NCBI RefSeq assembly: GCF_963676685.1 | Contig: NC_092344.1 | Coordinates: 97,618,749-97,682,748 of the forward strand | Length of the DNA stretch: 64,000 nt | Source: Mytilus edulis | Taxonomy: Eukaryota; Mollusca; Bivalvia; Mytilida; Mytilidae | Direction: 5' to 3' | In this document: positions 1 through 10,066 of the stretch, piece after piece | How positions within the stretch are numbered: the stretch's first letter is position 1 | Layout of the letters: each line of letters opens with the position of its first letter | Made by a program: the position numbers and the translations under genes | Notes under the pieces: model-generated | The model's input: the letters and a program-made list of their open reading frames with translations, nothing else | The model's database searches: none | Told to the model about the DNA's origin: nothing

Positions 1-400
1 ACAGACTGAAACGAAAAATCCAACAATTTTTCCATTTGTAAAGTGGCATACATGTACAGTTACTCTAGAACAGTTAATCGCTACCAAAATTCAACCTTGA
101 TCTTTGTTTTGTGGTAATTTAGCATTGTGCATAAGTTCCATAACATTTGGTTAAGGCAAACTAAAGAAAAGGTATGGAAATGTCATTATGAAAAATTCAG
201 TATTTTTTTTCATTTGCAGAGGGACATACATGTAACTCTAGAATGGTAAAATTGATGCAACCAAAATTTAAACCTGATCTGTTTTTTGGGGTAATAATCA
301 TTGTGCATAAGTTTTAAGACATTTGGTTGAGGCAAACTAAAGTTAGAGAAAGGAAACCAATTTTTGGACGTACAGATTGCGATTGACAAGGGTAAAACCT
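1..400. repeat. Two-unit interspersed repeat, about 180 bp per unit
   Basis: Two related units lie head to tail. Each has a segment reading roughly CATTGTGCATAAGTT followed by an ACATTTGGTTNAGGCAAACT block (near 122-175 and 300-345). Both are preceded by a similar stretch around a GGGACATACATGTA / TGGCATACATGTA motif. No coding capacity was seen. Family unknown to me; it looks like a dispersed bivalve repeat cut by the window edge. Confidence 0.5.
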
Positions 401-959
401 ACTAAATTATAAAATTGAAAACAAAGTCTTAAGTTTGAATTAGAACAATTCTTGATATTTTTTTGTATCATTTCAATGTAAATTTATTAATTACACTACA
501 TGTACAGTACATGTATATAAAATTGAACATTTATAAGAAAAACACGTATACATAAGTCAGTGTTAGTGTTATTTTTTTATCAAATAAAATGTACTGACAC
601 ATTTACAATTTTAAAAAGGTGTGAAGCAGCCTGTACTAATGAACATACATGTAATAACAAGATGAATATTAATTATATAATTTCAAGAAAACATAACTTT
701 TACACTGAATTGAATTTTCGCTGTAACAGTGTAATACTTTCTTCAATTATTATTTGTCATTTTCGTCCATCATAAAAGAAAATGAAAGAATACAAAAGTC
801 AAGAATTCAGTAAAATATATATCATTGTATATACATTTTTTTGTAACACCAAGTTAAACTGTACATTTGTTTATGATTTCTTTAACTTTGAATATGTACC
901 AAATGTACATATCTCAAATTACTAAAATAACAGCTATCGTTCCTATCAATAAGTGTTAA
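401..959. other. ARL6 3' flank, no gene seen
   Basis: AT-rich sequence downstream of the minus-strand ARL6 stop. It probably includes the ARL6 3' UTR. An AATAAA on the minus strand occurs near 483-488, but I cannot tell whether it is used. The short open frame at 560-775 has no recognisable features. Confidence 0.4.
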
Positions 960-1538
960 TCATTTGCCTCCATCTATAATATCCCGAAGTTGGTCACTTA
1001 TCCATTCTACGCCTTCCATAAGACCTTCCCCTGTTAAAGCATTACTTGCACATATATGCCATGGTTTGTTTTTCATGTTTTCTATTTGTTCTAACTGAAG
1101 CAAACTAGAAACTTTAACACTGGAAATTGCTTCACGTACATCCATCTTATTGGCAAAGAAAAGAACGGGAATTCTTCTATTAGTAATTTTGGGGTGATTT
1201 AGAAGTTGATCCAATTCTTCTTTTGCAACAACCATTCTAAGCTTGTCGCTACTGTCTATCACAAATATAATGCCTTGACATTCTGTGTAGTAATGCTCCC
1301 ATAGATTTCTGTATCTGCCTTGGCCTGACATATCGAATGCTGTAATTGACAAGGCACTACTTGTAAATTTTTCAACTGTGAAACCGATGGTTGGCACAAT
1401 GTCGTGAGATTTTGTTTCCTTCGGTTTAAGATGATTAATGATTGTTGTTTTACCACTGTTATCAAGTCCAACAACAATAACATTTGCATCTTTCTTTTTC
1501 AAACCAAGCCATTTTGCGAGTTTGTCAAAAAATCCCAT
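960..1538 (-). CDS. ARL6: ADP-ribosylation factor-like protein 6 (BBS3 small GTPase)
   Basis: A 192-residue ARF-family GTPase that closely matches ARL6, the GTPase that recruits the BBSome coat to membranes for ciliary cargo traffic. Visible motifs: Gly2 after the initiator Met (in ARL6 the N-terminal helix mediates membrane contact), P-loop GLDNSGKT at 24-31, switch I Thr50 in VPTIGF, switch II DMSGQ at 69-73 with Gln73, guanine-specificity NKMD at 130-133, and CAS at 163-165. The stretch [11 protein letters not shown] after switch II is highly characteristic of ARL6. Length fits the family (about 186 in human), with a small insertion near residue 153. The whole ORF is one exon without frameshifts, whereas vertebrate ARL6 is split by introns; either intron loss or a functional retrocopy would explain this. 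No poly-A tail or flanking duplication is obvious. Confidence 0.93.
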   Translation of the reverse strand: MGFFDKLAKWLGLKKKDANVIVVGLDNSGKTTIINHLKPKETKSHDIVPTIGFTVEKFTSSALSITAFDMSGQGRYRNLWEHYYTECQGIIFVIDSSDKLRMVVAKEELDQLLNHPKITNRRIPVLFFANKMDVREAISSVKVSSLLQLEQIENMKNKPWHICASNALTGEGLMEGVEWISDQLRDIIDGGK

Positions 1539-2155
1539 CTTTAAGTTTATAGTACTAATACAATTTGTAATAACTATTATGTGTAGAGTCCGTGTGTACG
1601 AGTTTCAACCAGTTCTTTGCAAGATTTTGATTTTTGTCAGTGTTATTTTTCCATTTTAAAGCGAATCAGCTCATATCTGAAGGTTCTTGCTTCTTTGACA
1701 ATTAATTAGTTCATATAAATGGATACAAATACTTGATCAAGGTGTGAAATTCAGGTAAAACTGCTAAAACGTGTAGCCGCTTCCTGTTACCACTGTAAAC
1801 AACTATTTCCCGTCAAGCAACGGTGATTTTTCTAAATCTTTCGAACGTTTGAAAGAACGTTTTCTCGCATCTATTTATCCATGAAGTTCAAAATAATAAT
1901 TGACCCTGATTAGAACCGGAAGCAATATTTTTCACTATTTTTATGATTTAAATTTTAGCATTTTCATCTGCATTTAATGGAAAAGAATGAAATAGGCCTA
2001 ACAGGCGATTTAAATGCTATGCAACCATTTTGAACGCAGTTATGAAACAATGCATATATTATTTTACAACTGACCTGTAAGGTATAACATGATATTGATA
2101 ATACTATATTTGAAAAATGACCTGGGAACAGTATACCTAAATTATATATATGTCC
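1539..2155. other. ARL6 upstream region
   Basis: About 600 bp upstream of the ARL6 start on the minus strand. It should hold the promoter and 5' UTR. No clear TATA box or CpG cluster stands out. A short AACTTAAAG just before the ATG could be a splice acceptor for a 5' UTR exon, but this is weak. Confidence 0.35.
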
Positions 2156-2239
2156 TAGTCCAAATAATTATGACATCTTGAAAGGCTATTATATTTTTTT
2201 TCTTTGACGCCTTACATCACGTCATAATTATTTGGACTA
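2156..2239. repeat. Hairpin element with perfect 19 bp arms
   Basis: TAGTCCAAATAATTATGAC at 2156-2174 is repeated as its exact reverse complement at 2221-2239, with a 46 bp T-rich spacer. This is a fold-back or very short MITE-like structure. No coding content. Confidence 0.7.
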
Positions 2240-2529
2240 TATATGTCCCTGACATGACCAATAATTTACAAAGGTTTATTATTTTTTGAAAATCACACAT
2301 CACAATATATTCTTCTGCTGTGTTACATTAATATGAGGCAGTCATTACCTGTGAATGGGGACGAAGTCTGAATTATTTTCTTTTTTATTTAAACATGTTG
2401 ATAAACGGAAATACCGTAACGTTTCCGATATTGGTTCGTTGTTAGGGATTTCCTTGTGACGTTATTTAAGTAATGACTTCATATTCAATGTATACAAAGA
2501 AACGCTGTTATCAGGTTACGTTTTTTTTT

Positions 2530-3290
2530 ATAATATGAGGCAGGCAATACCTGTAAGGGAGCTACCATTTGATTTTTATGGGGGGGCTAGGATGAAAAAT
2601 TTTGTCCTGCATTTTTTTTTAGTTGTAATCTCTGTCCTGCCTTTTTATTTTTCACTCTATTCGGTCCTGCTTTTTTTTTTTTAGTTTATCCTGACTTTTT
2701 TTACATAAATTGTCATCCTGACTTCTTTTTTTTTGCAAGTGTCTCATCCTGCCTTTTTTTTTTACTCAAAACTTCTGTCCTGCCTATTTTTTTCAAATTT
2801 CATCCTGGGTGTTGAATTCCTTCCTATGTTTGTTGATATGTTGATAAATATACATTTTATTCAAAGTCTCATGCAAACAAGACCGGCCGGAAAACGTTTG
2901 TGCGCAGATGCAGACTGGGAAAAGGAAGTAGATCTAAAAAAAAAGTTAACGATTTTGAGTTCATTAGAAGAATAAAAAATCGGGGAATTTTCCCGAATTT
3001 TTTATTTTTTATTGATTTTTCTAACGTAATTGGGGACTTCGTCCCCATCTCAAACAATTATTAAAAATGATTGGGTGTTGAATTCCTTCCTATATTTATT
3101 GATATGTTGATAAATATACATTTCATTCAAAGTCTCAGCCAACAAGACCGGAACAGGAAGTAGATCTGAAAAAAAAGTTAACGATTTTGAGCTCATTAGT
3201 ACAATGAAAAATTCGTGAAATTTTCCCGATTTTTTTTTGGATTTTTTTTTTGTTTGAATTTTCTACCGTAATTGGGGACTTTGTCCCCAT
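2530..3290. repeat. T-rich TCCTGCC tandem tract plus two direct repeats
   Basis: From about 2600 to 2805 the motif TCCTGCC/TCCTGAC alternates with runs of T. Two direct copies follow, at about 2808-3049 and 3071-3289. Each starts with GGGTGTTGAATTCCTTCCTA and ends with AATTGGGGACTT(C/T)GTCCCCAT, which is a small hairpin. The short frames at 2733 and 2869 lie within the repeats and are not genes. Confidence 0.6.
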
Positions 3291-3367
3291 ATCATATGTT
3301 GCAAGCAGTTATCTCTGTTGACAAACATGATTAAATCTTAAAATTACTTGATTTAAAAGAGTATCAG

Positions 3368-3894
3368 GTGCTCTCATCTAAAATAAACATTAGAAATATG
3401 GTGAAAGAGAAATTATATTTAAAGTATTGCAGCATATGGAAGAAAAAATTATTTAATGATAAAAGACAAAATAAGACCTCTGGAAATAAACTTAGAACTT
3501 ATCGATTATTTAAACCAAATTTTAATTTTGAGCCTTACTTATTGAAATTACCATATATATTCAAAAATGTGTTTTTACAAGATTTAGAATTGGAGCTCAC
3601 AAACTTGAAATAGAAAAAGGTCGTTACTTTAATATTAAACTAGAAAATAGAATATGCAAACTCTGTAATGAGGAAATAGAAGATGAGATGCATTTTCTTT
3701 TAACATGTAAAACTTTGGATAATGTTAGAAATCCCTTTCTAAGCAAAATATATAGTAAAAATAAAAATATTTCAAAACTTGATAACAAATCTCTTTTTAT
3801 TTGGCTAATGGGAAATGAAGATAAAAACATTTTGATAATAATTTGTCAATCATTAGAGGTTTTAAATATAAACAGAAATACAACTTTAAATTAG
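3368..3894 (+). pseudogene. Non-LTR retrotransposon (LINE) 3' ORF relic
   Basis: Conceptual translation in two frames gives the C-terminal end of a LINE polyprotein. The first frame (3368-3613) is Lys-rich. It shifts near 3575 into a frame reading RIGAHKLEIEKGRY, then a C-x2-C-x7-H-x4-C zinc motif (CKLCNEEIEDEMHFLLTC, about 3651-3706), and ends at 3894. This spacing is typical of the C-terminal zinc knuckle of several LINE clades. The frameshift and the missing reverse transcriptase show it is a dead, 5'-truncated copy. Confidence 0.65.
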
Positions 3895-4073
3895 ATTTCT
3901 CTATATAAAGATATAGAATGATATGTATGATCAAATATGCATTTACATTAGTTATTTCTTTTACATTTAATAAATTATTAGCATACTATGAGGTGTACTG
4001 TCCAATAAAGGGACCAGAGTAACAGACAATTGGTCATATTATATTATATATATTTTTATTATTACAAATTGCC

Positions 4074-4228
4074 CAGTCTGCACGGTTAGCCACTAGTCTG
4101 ATGCCCCAGACTAGTAAAATTTTATTCGGACTAGTAAGTTTTTGCAAAACTTTGTTTGGCCCAATAAGAAAAGTGTCAGAATATTGGTCTTCGGACTAGT
4201 AGTTGAAAAAGTTTTTTGGTGCAGACTG
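4074..4228. mobile_element. hAT-like MITE, 155 bp
   Basis: Perfect 10 bp terminal inverted repeats, CAGTCTGCAC at 4074-4083 and GTGCAGACTG at 4219-4228, enclose several internal GACTAGTA motifs. Flanks are similar on both sides (AAATTGCC versus ATTTGCCT), an imperfect match to the 8 bp duplication expected of hAT elements. Non-autonomous, no ORF. Confidence 0.6.
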
Positions 4229-4649
4229 ATTTGCCTACTTCATTTGCTTTAATATTTTATATCAATCAATCAAATCAAAATCAATCATATTATGTACTTT
4301 GTTTAACCTATTTTTAATTTACTTTACATTATGTTTGAAAATTATATTGTAATTATTCTGCTCATTTTGGGCGTCGTGATTGACAAATAAAATATCTGTT
4401 GTTTGTTTGTTCTGTTGAAGTCCGTGTTTTCCCTCGCCTTACTCAAAATTTTGGAAAAGTCTTGTCACTGCACTCCAATTTTTAATATTCTTTAATTTCT
4501 CGTTCTTCAATGTTATCCTTTGGTTATGGCACCACAAATCAACTATCGTATCATAGAAAGAAAACAACTATACTATTTAATTTTTACTTCATATATATAT
4601 ATTCTGAATTTTGCTAAGACTACATGCATGTACATCATGTCATGTACTT

Positions 4650-5520
4650 CGGCACTGACAGTATCAGGTCTGTTCACACCCAATACACTTTTGCACCCCA
4701 CACCTTCGCACCTCACATGTTTGCCCCCGAAGTCCGTTCACACCCTGCACGTTCACACCCAATTTTTATTGGAATTTCAGTTGAATTTTTTAGATATTTC
4801 TTTTATATGTATATACCAAATATTTTTATTGTATACTGCAACTACCTGGGTTTATTTCCTAAATATAGTAACATAGCTATATTTTGTATAATGTCTATTT
4901 CATCATGAAACACTGTCTCCACAATCAGGGGTCCATTAAGAGATGAAAATAAGTTTGACATTTCTGTTACGATTTAAAAAGCTATCTGTATTAATTTAAG
5001 TTCATTTAGTTGCCGTATAAAAACAATATTAGGTCAATGTTCTAAATTTTTTTTTAAATTGTACTCTATGCAAAACTTTCTAAGCCTCATACAAAAAAGT
5101 TATATTTTCCTGACATTGACCATGTTGACCTAATATTGTATATGTCTTGAATAAGATTTGAGGAATTATTTTACAGATTTCATTTTTTACAGCTTGGCTC
5201 CTTTTATCTCATGAAGATGAAAAAATGTGTGTTTGTCAGAATCCTAATTCCTTTTGAAACAATGAAAAGAAATATTTATAGAAATACACTTTAATACCAT
5301 GACACAAAAAAAATAACTTGTCAGAATCTCACTTTATTTAGAAACAATAAAAAAATATATATGCATAGCAATACATTTCCAAAAACTTGTTTACAAATTA
5401 TTAAACACAAAACCAATAACAATTGGGCACGAAAGTGTAGGGTGCGAACAGACTTTGGGTGCGAAATTGAAAGGGGGCAAACTTGATTGGACACGAACGG
5501 ACTGACATCGACCCTACATG
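4650..5520. mobile_element. DNA element with inverted clusters of TTCGCACCC-like motifs
   Basis: The left end (about 4665-4770) carries repeated GTTCACACCC / TTCGCACC motifs. The right end (about 5425-5510) carries the same kind of motif in the opposite orientation (GGTGCGAAC, GGGTGCGAAA, GGACACGAAC). Terminal segments read TCAGGTCTGTTC on the left and GAACGGACTGA on the right. The centre is AT-rich and noncoding. The architecture resembles the element at 59364-60170. I could not define an exact target duplication. Confidence 0.5.
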
Positions 5521-5740
5521 TACATGTAAATTAAATCAGTACAATGTGACGTTGTAACTCCCACAGTATTCTCAACACATATAGTCAAAACAAATAGCAC
5601 ATAACAAATATACATAAAAAAGCACAGTATTGTGAAAAAAGAATCATCATGATCATAGACTGTATAATAATCAGCACTTTGAATATTTAATTGGTCTGTT
5701 TCAATTTGGATGCACAATCTGTTGGTGCATTTCTTATTTT

Positions 5741-6040
5741 TATGCCCCACCTACGATAATAGAGGGGCATTATGTTTTCTGGTCTGTGCGTCCGTCCGTC
5801 CGTTCGTCCGTCCGTCCGTCTGTTCGTCCATCTGTGCCACTTCAGGTTAAAGTTTTTGGTCAAGGTAGTTTTTGATGAAGTTGAAGTCCAATTGACTTCA
5901 AACTTGGTACGTATGTTCCCTATGATATGATCTTTCTAATTTTAATGCCAAATTAGAGATCTTATCCGAATTTTACGGTCCACTGAACATAGAAAATGAT
6001 AGTGCGAGTGGGGCATTTGTGTACTGAGGACACATTCTAG
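5741..6040. repeat. ATGCCCCACCT repeat family, copy 1 (one internal unit)
   Basis: Begins with the hairpin-forming GCCCCACCTACGATAATAGAGGGGC, followed by (TCCG)n-like sequence, one internal unit starting CAGGTTAAAGTTTTTGGTCAAGG, and an end with GAGTGGGGCAT...GGACACATTCT. Other copies are at 7421, 16217 and 29526. Noncoding. Confidence 0.75.
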
Positions 6041-7420
6041 ATTTTAATCTATTTTTTGTACCTTAACCCCTATAACATAATATGATGCAAGTGTCAGATC
6101 AAATGTTGTTGTTTTTTTTAAGTTAAATGAATTTGTATGAAACAGTAAGAAAAAAAATTGAAGATTTTGAGTTGATAAGTGGACTGATTTTCTGTTTTAT
6201 TGTTTTTCTTACTTTTTTTGGAGACTTAAGTAAATGTCATATTAATTGGAATACTGGTCATTCTCAGTCTAAATAATAAAATGTAGAATTATCACAAGTG
6301 GCATTGAACTAAAAAAAATGTCAAATATATTTTGTGATTGCTGTTATAATTTTTATATGACCGCAAAATTTGAAAAATGTTTCGTCGTATATTGCTATCA
6401 CATTGGCGTCGTCGTCTGCGTCGTCGTTTTCCGAATACTTTTAGTTTTCGCACTCTAACTTTAGTAAAAGTGAATGGAAATCTATGAAATTTTAACACAA
6501 GGTTTATGACCACAAAAGGAAGGTTGGTATTGATTTTGGGAGTTTTGGTCCCAACATTTTAGGAATTAGGGGCCAAAAAGGGCCCAAATAAGCATTTTCT
6601 TGGTTTTCGCACTATAACTTTAGTTTAAGTTAATAGAAATCTATGAAATTTTGACACAAGGTTTATGACCACAAAAGAACGGTTGGGATTGATTTTGGGA
6701 GTTTTGGTTTCAACAGTTTAGGAATTAGGGGCCAAAAAAGGGCCCAAATAAGCATTATTCTTGGTTTTCGCACAATAACTTTAGTTTAGGTGAATAGAAA
6801 TCTATGAAATTTAAACACAATGTTAATGACTACAAAAGTAAGGTTGGTATTGATTTTGGGAGTTTTGGTCCCAACAGTTTAGGAATTAGGGGCCAAAAAG
6901 GGACCCAAATAAGCATTTTTCTTGGTTTTCGCACCATAACGTTAGTATAAGTAAATAGAAATCTATGAAATTTAAACACAAGGTTTATGACCATAAAAGG
7001 AAGGTTGGTATTGATTTTGAAAGTTTTGATCCCAACAGAATAAGGGGCACAAAGGGTCCAAAATTAAACTTTGTTTGATTTCATCACAATTGAATAATTG
7101 GGGTTCTTTGATATGTCGAATCTAACTGTCATGACTGTGTATGAAGATTCTTAACTTTTGGTCCCGTTTTCAAATTGGTCTACATTAAGGTCCAAAGGGT
7201 CCAAAATTAAACTAACTTTGATTTTGACAAAAAATGAATCAGTTAGGTTCTTTGATATGCTGAATCTAAAAATGTACTTAGATTCTTGATTATTGGCCCA
7301 GTTTTCAAGTTGGTCCAAATCGGGGTCCAAAATTAAACTTTGTTTGATTTCATCAAAAATTGAATAAATGGGGTTCTTTGATATACCAAATCTAACTGTG
7401 TATGTAGATTCTTCATTTTT

Positions 7421-7896
7421 ATGCCCCACCTACGATAGTAGAGGGGCATTATGTTTTCTGGTCTGTGCGTCTGTTCGTCCGTCCGTCTGTTCGTTCGTTC
7501 GTTTGTCCGTTCGCCTGTCTGTCCCGCTTCAGGTTAAAGTTTTTGGTCAAGGTAGTTTTTGATGAAGTTGAAGTCCAATCAAATTGAAACTTAGTATACA
7601 TGTGCCCTATGATATGATCTTTCTAATGTAAATGCCAAATTATAGTTTTGACCCCAATTTTACGGTTCACTGAACATAGAAAATGATAGTGCAAATTTCA
7701 GGTTAAAGTTTTTGGTCAAGGTAGTTTTTGATAAAGTAGAAGTCAAATCAACTTGAAACTTAGTATACATGTTCCTTTTGATAAGATCATTCTAATTTTA
7801 ATTCCAAATTAGAGAATTTATTCCAATTTCACGGTCCACTAAACATAGAAAATGATAGTGCGAGTGGGGCATCCGTGTACTGTGGACACATTCTTG
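7421..7896. repeat. ATGCCCCACCT repeat family, copy 2 (two internal units), nested
   Basis: Same start hairpin and end as the copy at 5741, but with two internal CAGGTTAAAGTTTTTGGTCAAGG units (near 7530 and 7702). It sits inside the composite element at 6350-9855, so it inserted later. The (TCCG/TTCG)n stretch at 7470-7520 is part of the family. Confidence 0.75.
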
Positions 7897-8717
7897 TTGG
7901 TCCTGTTTTCAAATTGGTCTACACTAAAGTCCAAAGGGTCCAAAATTAAACTTAGTCTGATTTTAACAAAAATTGAAATCTTGGGGTTCTTTGATATGCT
8001 GAATCCAAAAATGTACTTAGATTTTTTATTATGGGCCCAGTTTTCAAGTTGGTCCAAATCAGGATCTAAAATTATTATATTAAGTATTGTGCAATAGCAA
8101 GTCTTTTCAATTGCACAGTATTGCGCAATGGCTAGAAATATCTAATTGCACAATATTGTGAAATAGCAAATTTTTAATTAGAGTTATCTTTCTTTGTCCA
8201 GAATAGTAAGCAAGAAATATCTAATTGCAAAATATTGTGCAATAGCCAGATTTATTTTTAGTTGGAGTTATCTTTCTTTGTCCAGAATCAACTTAAATCT
8301 TTGTTATATACAATATACAATGTATATTCACTTTTTACTACCAACTGATAAATTAAAATAATCTTTACCATTCAGTGATAACAAGCAGTTTTTTTACATC
8401 TTAATATTTTATGATGTATTTAAATGAGTAGTTATTGTTGCAAACTCCATTAGAAATTTTAATTGAGATTAGTTTTGGAATAAGGGAAAGGGGAATGTGA
8501 TTAAAAATTCTCATTTGAAATTTCATAAATAAAAAAGAAAATTTCTTCAAACATTTTTTTGAGAGGATTAATATTCAACAGCATAGTGAATTGCTCTAAG
8601 AGAAAACAAAAATTTTAAGTTCATTAGAACACATTCATTCTGTGTCAGAAACCTATGCTGTGTCAACTATTTAATCACAATCCAAATTTAGAGCTGAATC
8701 CAGCTTGAATGTTGTGT

Positions 8718-9777
8718 CCAAGGGTCCGGAAACGGTCATATTTGACAGTCATGTCCTAAACTGAAACTATAATGTCCTAAACTTTTAATTGGAATTTAGG
8801 TCAAATTTTATTTTTCAACCGTAATAATTTCGGTCATTTCGTTGAGATCGACTTTCAAAATCGCCATTTTGAACATATTTTTGTTTTGTTATCGACTTCC
8901 TGTAATTAAACTGCCACTTCATTAAAGTGTTATAATCCTGAGGGCCCTCCTAATAACTATATTAATGCCTCGGGGAGCTATTGGCTAATGATTGCTAATC
9001 TCTTTACCTGTGTTTTTTATTCACACCTGGCAATTAATCACAAGCTCCAAACTATTATTATAAAGAAATAAAAATTCCATACCAACTGGCTTCATTATTT
9101 AATTACTCAACAGGTCAGACAATTGTCAATTATGATTTAAAATTAAATTAAAACTTGGTTTAATTTCATAGAAAAAAATATTTTTTTACTTCTAACACAC
9201 GTGCTTTGTTTACTATGTAATACGCATGTTTGAAATTCTCTTCCACAGATTTAGACAATTAATTGTAAATATAAAATAATTTCATCCTAAATAAAGCTAG
9301 TGCAACTATTTTAATTAATATTCTTACACTATTAAAGGTAAAATATTAAAAAGCCGATGATTTCCTGTGATTTGGATAAACAAAACTAATCCCGGAAATG
9401 AGTCCGGAATTGTTCGTTTTAGTATTGTCGCAGTACATCCGGTTTGAATTTTGACTTCAGAATCAAAGGAAACGTAAGCAATAACTGAGAATATTATCGT
9501 TTTGAGTCATTAAAATCATTTTATTTATAAACTGTTGCCTTCCCTTAATTGCTCTTGAACGATTTTTGGAAAATGGTAGGACAAATCATGAAGTAAATGC
9601 GATGCAACAGTGAAACAAGTTTGTTGATGCTACGAACATGACGATCAAGTATGAGCATACTCATAATGAGTCTCATGCAGTAATGTGATTTTGACAATCA
9701 TTTTTTGAAAAGGGGCATCAACTTTTAAGTTGTATGAAAATGACCGAAATTAGGTGAAAAAATTTCCGGATCCTTGG
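8718..9777. mobile_element. 1,060 bp nested DNA transposon derivative with TSD
   Basis: Terminal inverted repeats CCAAGGGTCCGGAAA (8718-) and TTTCCGGATCCTTGG (-9777) match at 14 of 15 positions. They are flanked by the direct repeat TTGTGT (8712-8717 and 9778-9783). Because the target continues with CCA, the duplication could be as long as 9 bp. The related copy at 27115-28910 reads straight through this point (GTTGTGTCCATACTTGCC near 28831), which shows the pre-insertion site. No ORF; non-autonomous. Confidence 0.8.
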
Positions 9778-9900
9778 TTGTGTCCATACTTGCCCCAACC
9801 GTTCAGGGTTCAACCTCTGCGGTCGTATAAAGCTACGCCCTGCGGAGCATCTGGTTAATATTTATTTATAACTTCTTTACTCTTGTTTTTAGATTGTAAC

Positions 9901-10066
9901 ATGTCTGGAGAATACAGTTACCAGGTTCTTAAAGTGTGTGTTGCACAAATCTGTCAGAATCTAGGTTGGAATTCGACACAATCAACACCACTAGAACTTT
10001 TGACAGATATTCTAGAACGCTACCTGGTGCAAGTGGGGAAAGTAACACACAGATATGCTGAACAAT
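9901..10066 (+). CDS. TAF3: TAF3 exon 1 (first histone-fold segment)
   Basis: Starts MSGEYSYQVLKVCVAQ, aligned by eye to the TAF3 histone fold. Donor AAT|GTAAGT, phase 1. The CDS begins only 46 bp after the end of the composite repeat element. Confidence 0.9.

Larger units (their letters stand above)
6350..9855. mobile_element. Composite repeat element, copy A (with two nested insertions)
   Basis: Starts with TTTTTATATGACCGCAAAA and ends with CTGCGGTCGTATAAAGCT...GCATCTGGTT. The ends hold a near inverted repeat around TTATACGACCGCA. Internally there are at least four units starting GGTTTTCGCAC(T/C)ATAACTTTAG (near 6430, 6603, 6765 and 6925), then units with GGGTCCAAAATTAAACTT, then ATTGTGCAATAGC motifs (8090-8250). 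A second copy without the nested insertions lies at 27115-28910. Short open frames here (for example 7151-7429 and 7839-8057) lie inside the repeat and are not genes. Confidence 0.7.

Noticed and set aside
4520-4908. Overlapping 118- and 94-codon frames rich in His/Thr/Pro
   Set aside because: Their distinctive part is translation of the repeated TTCACACCC/TTCGCACC motif cluster in the transposon end.
7151-8097. Several 70-90 codon frames with repeated NLTDSFFVKIK / QLENWA patterns
   Set aside because: They are translations of tandem units inside the composite repeat element and recur at 27-28 kb with stops elsewhere.
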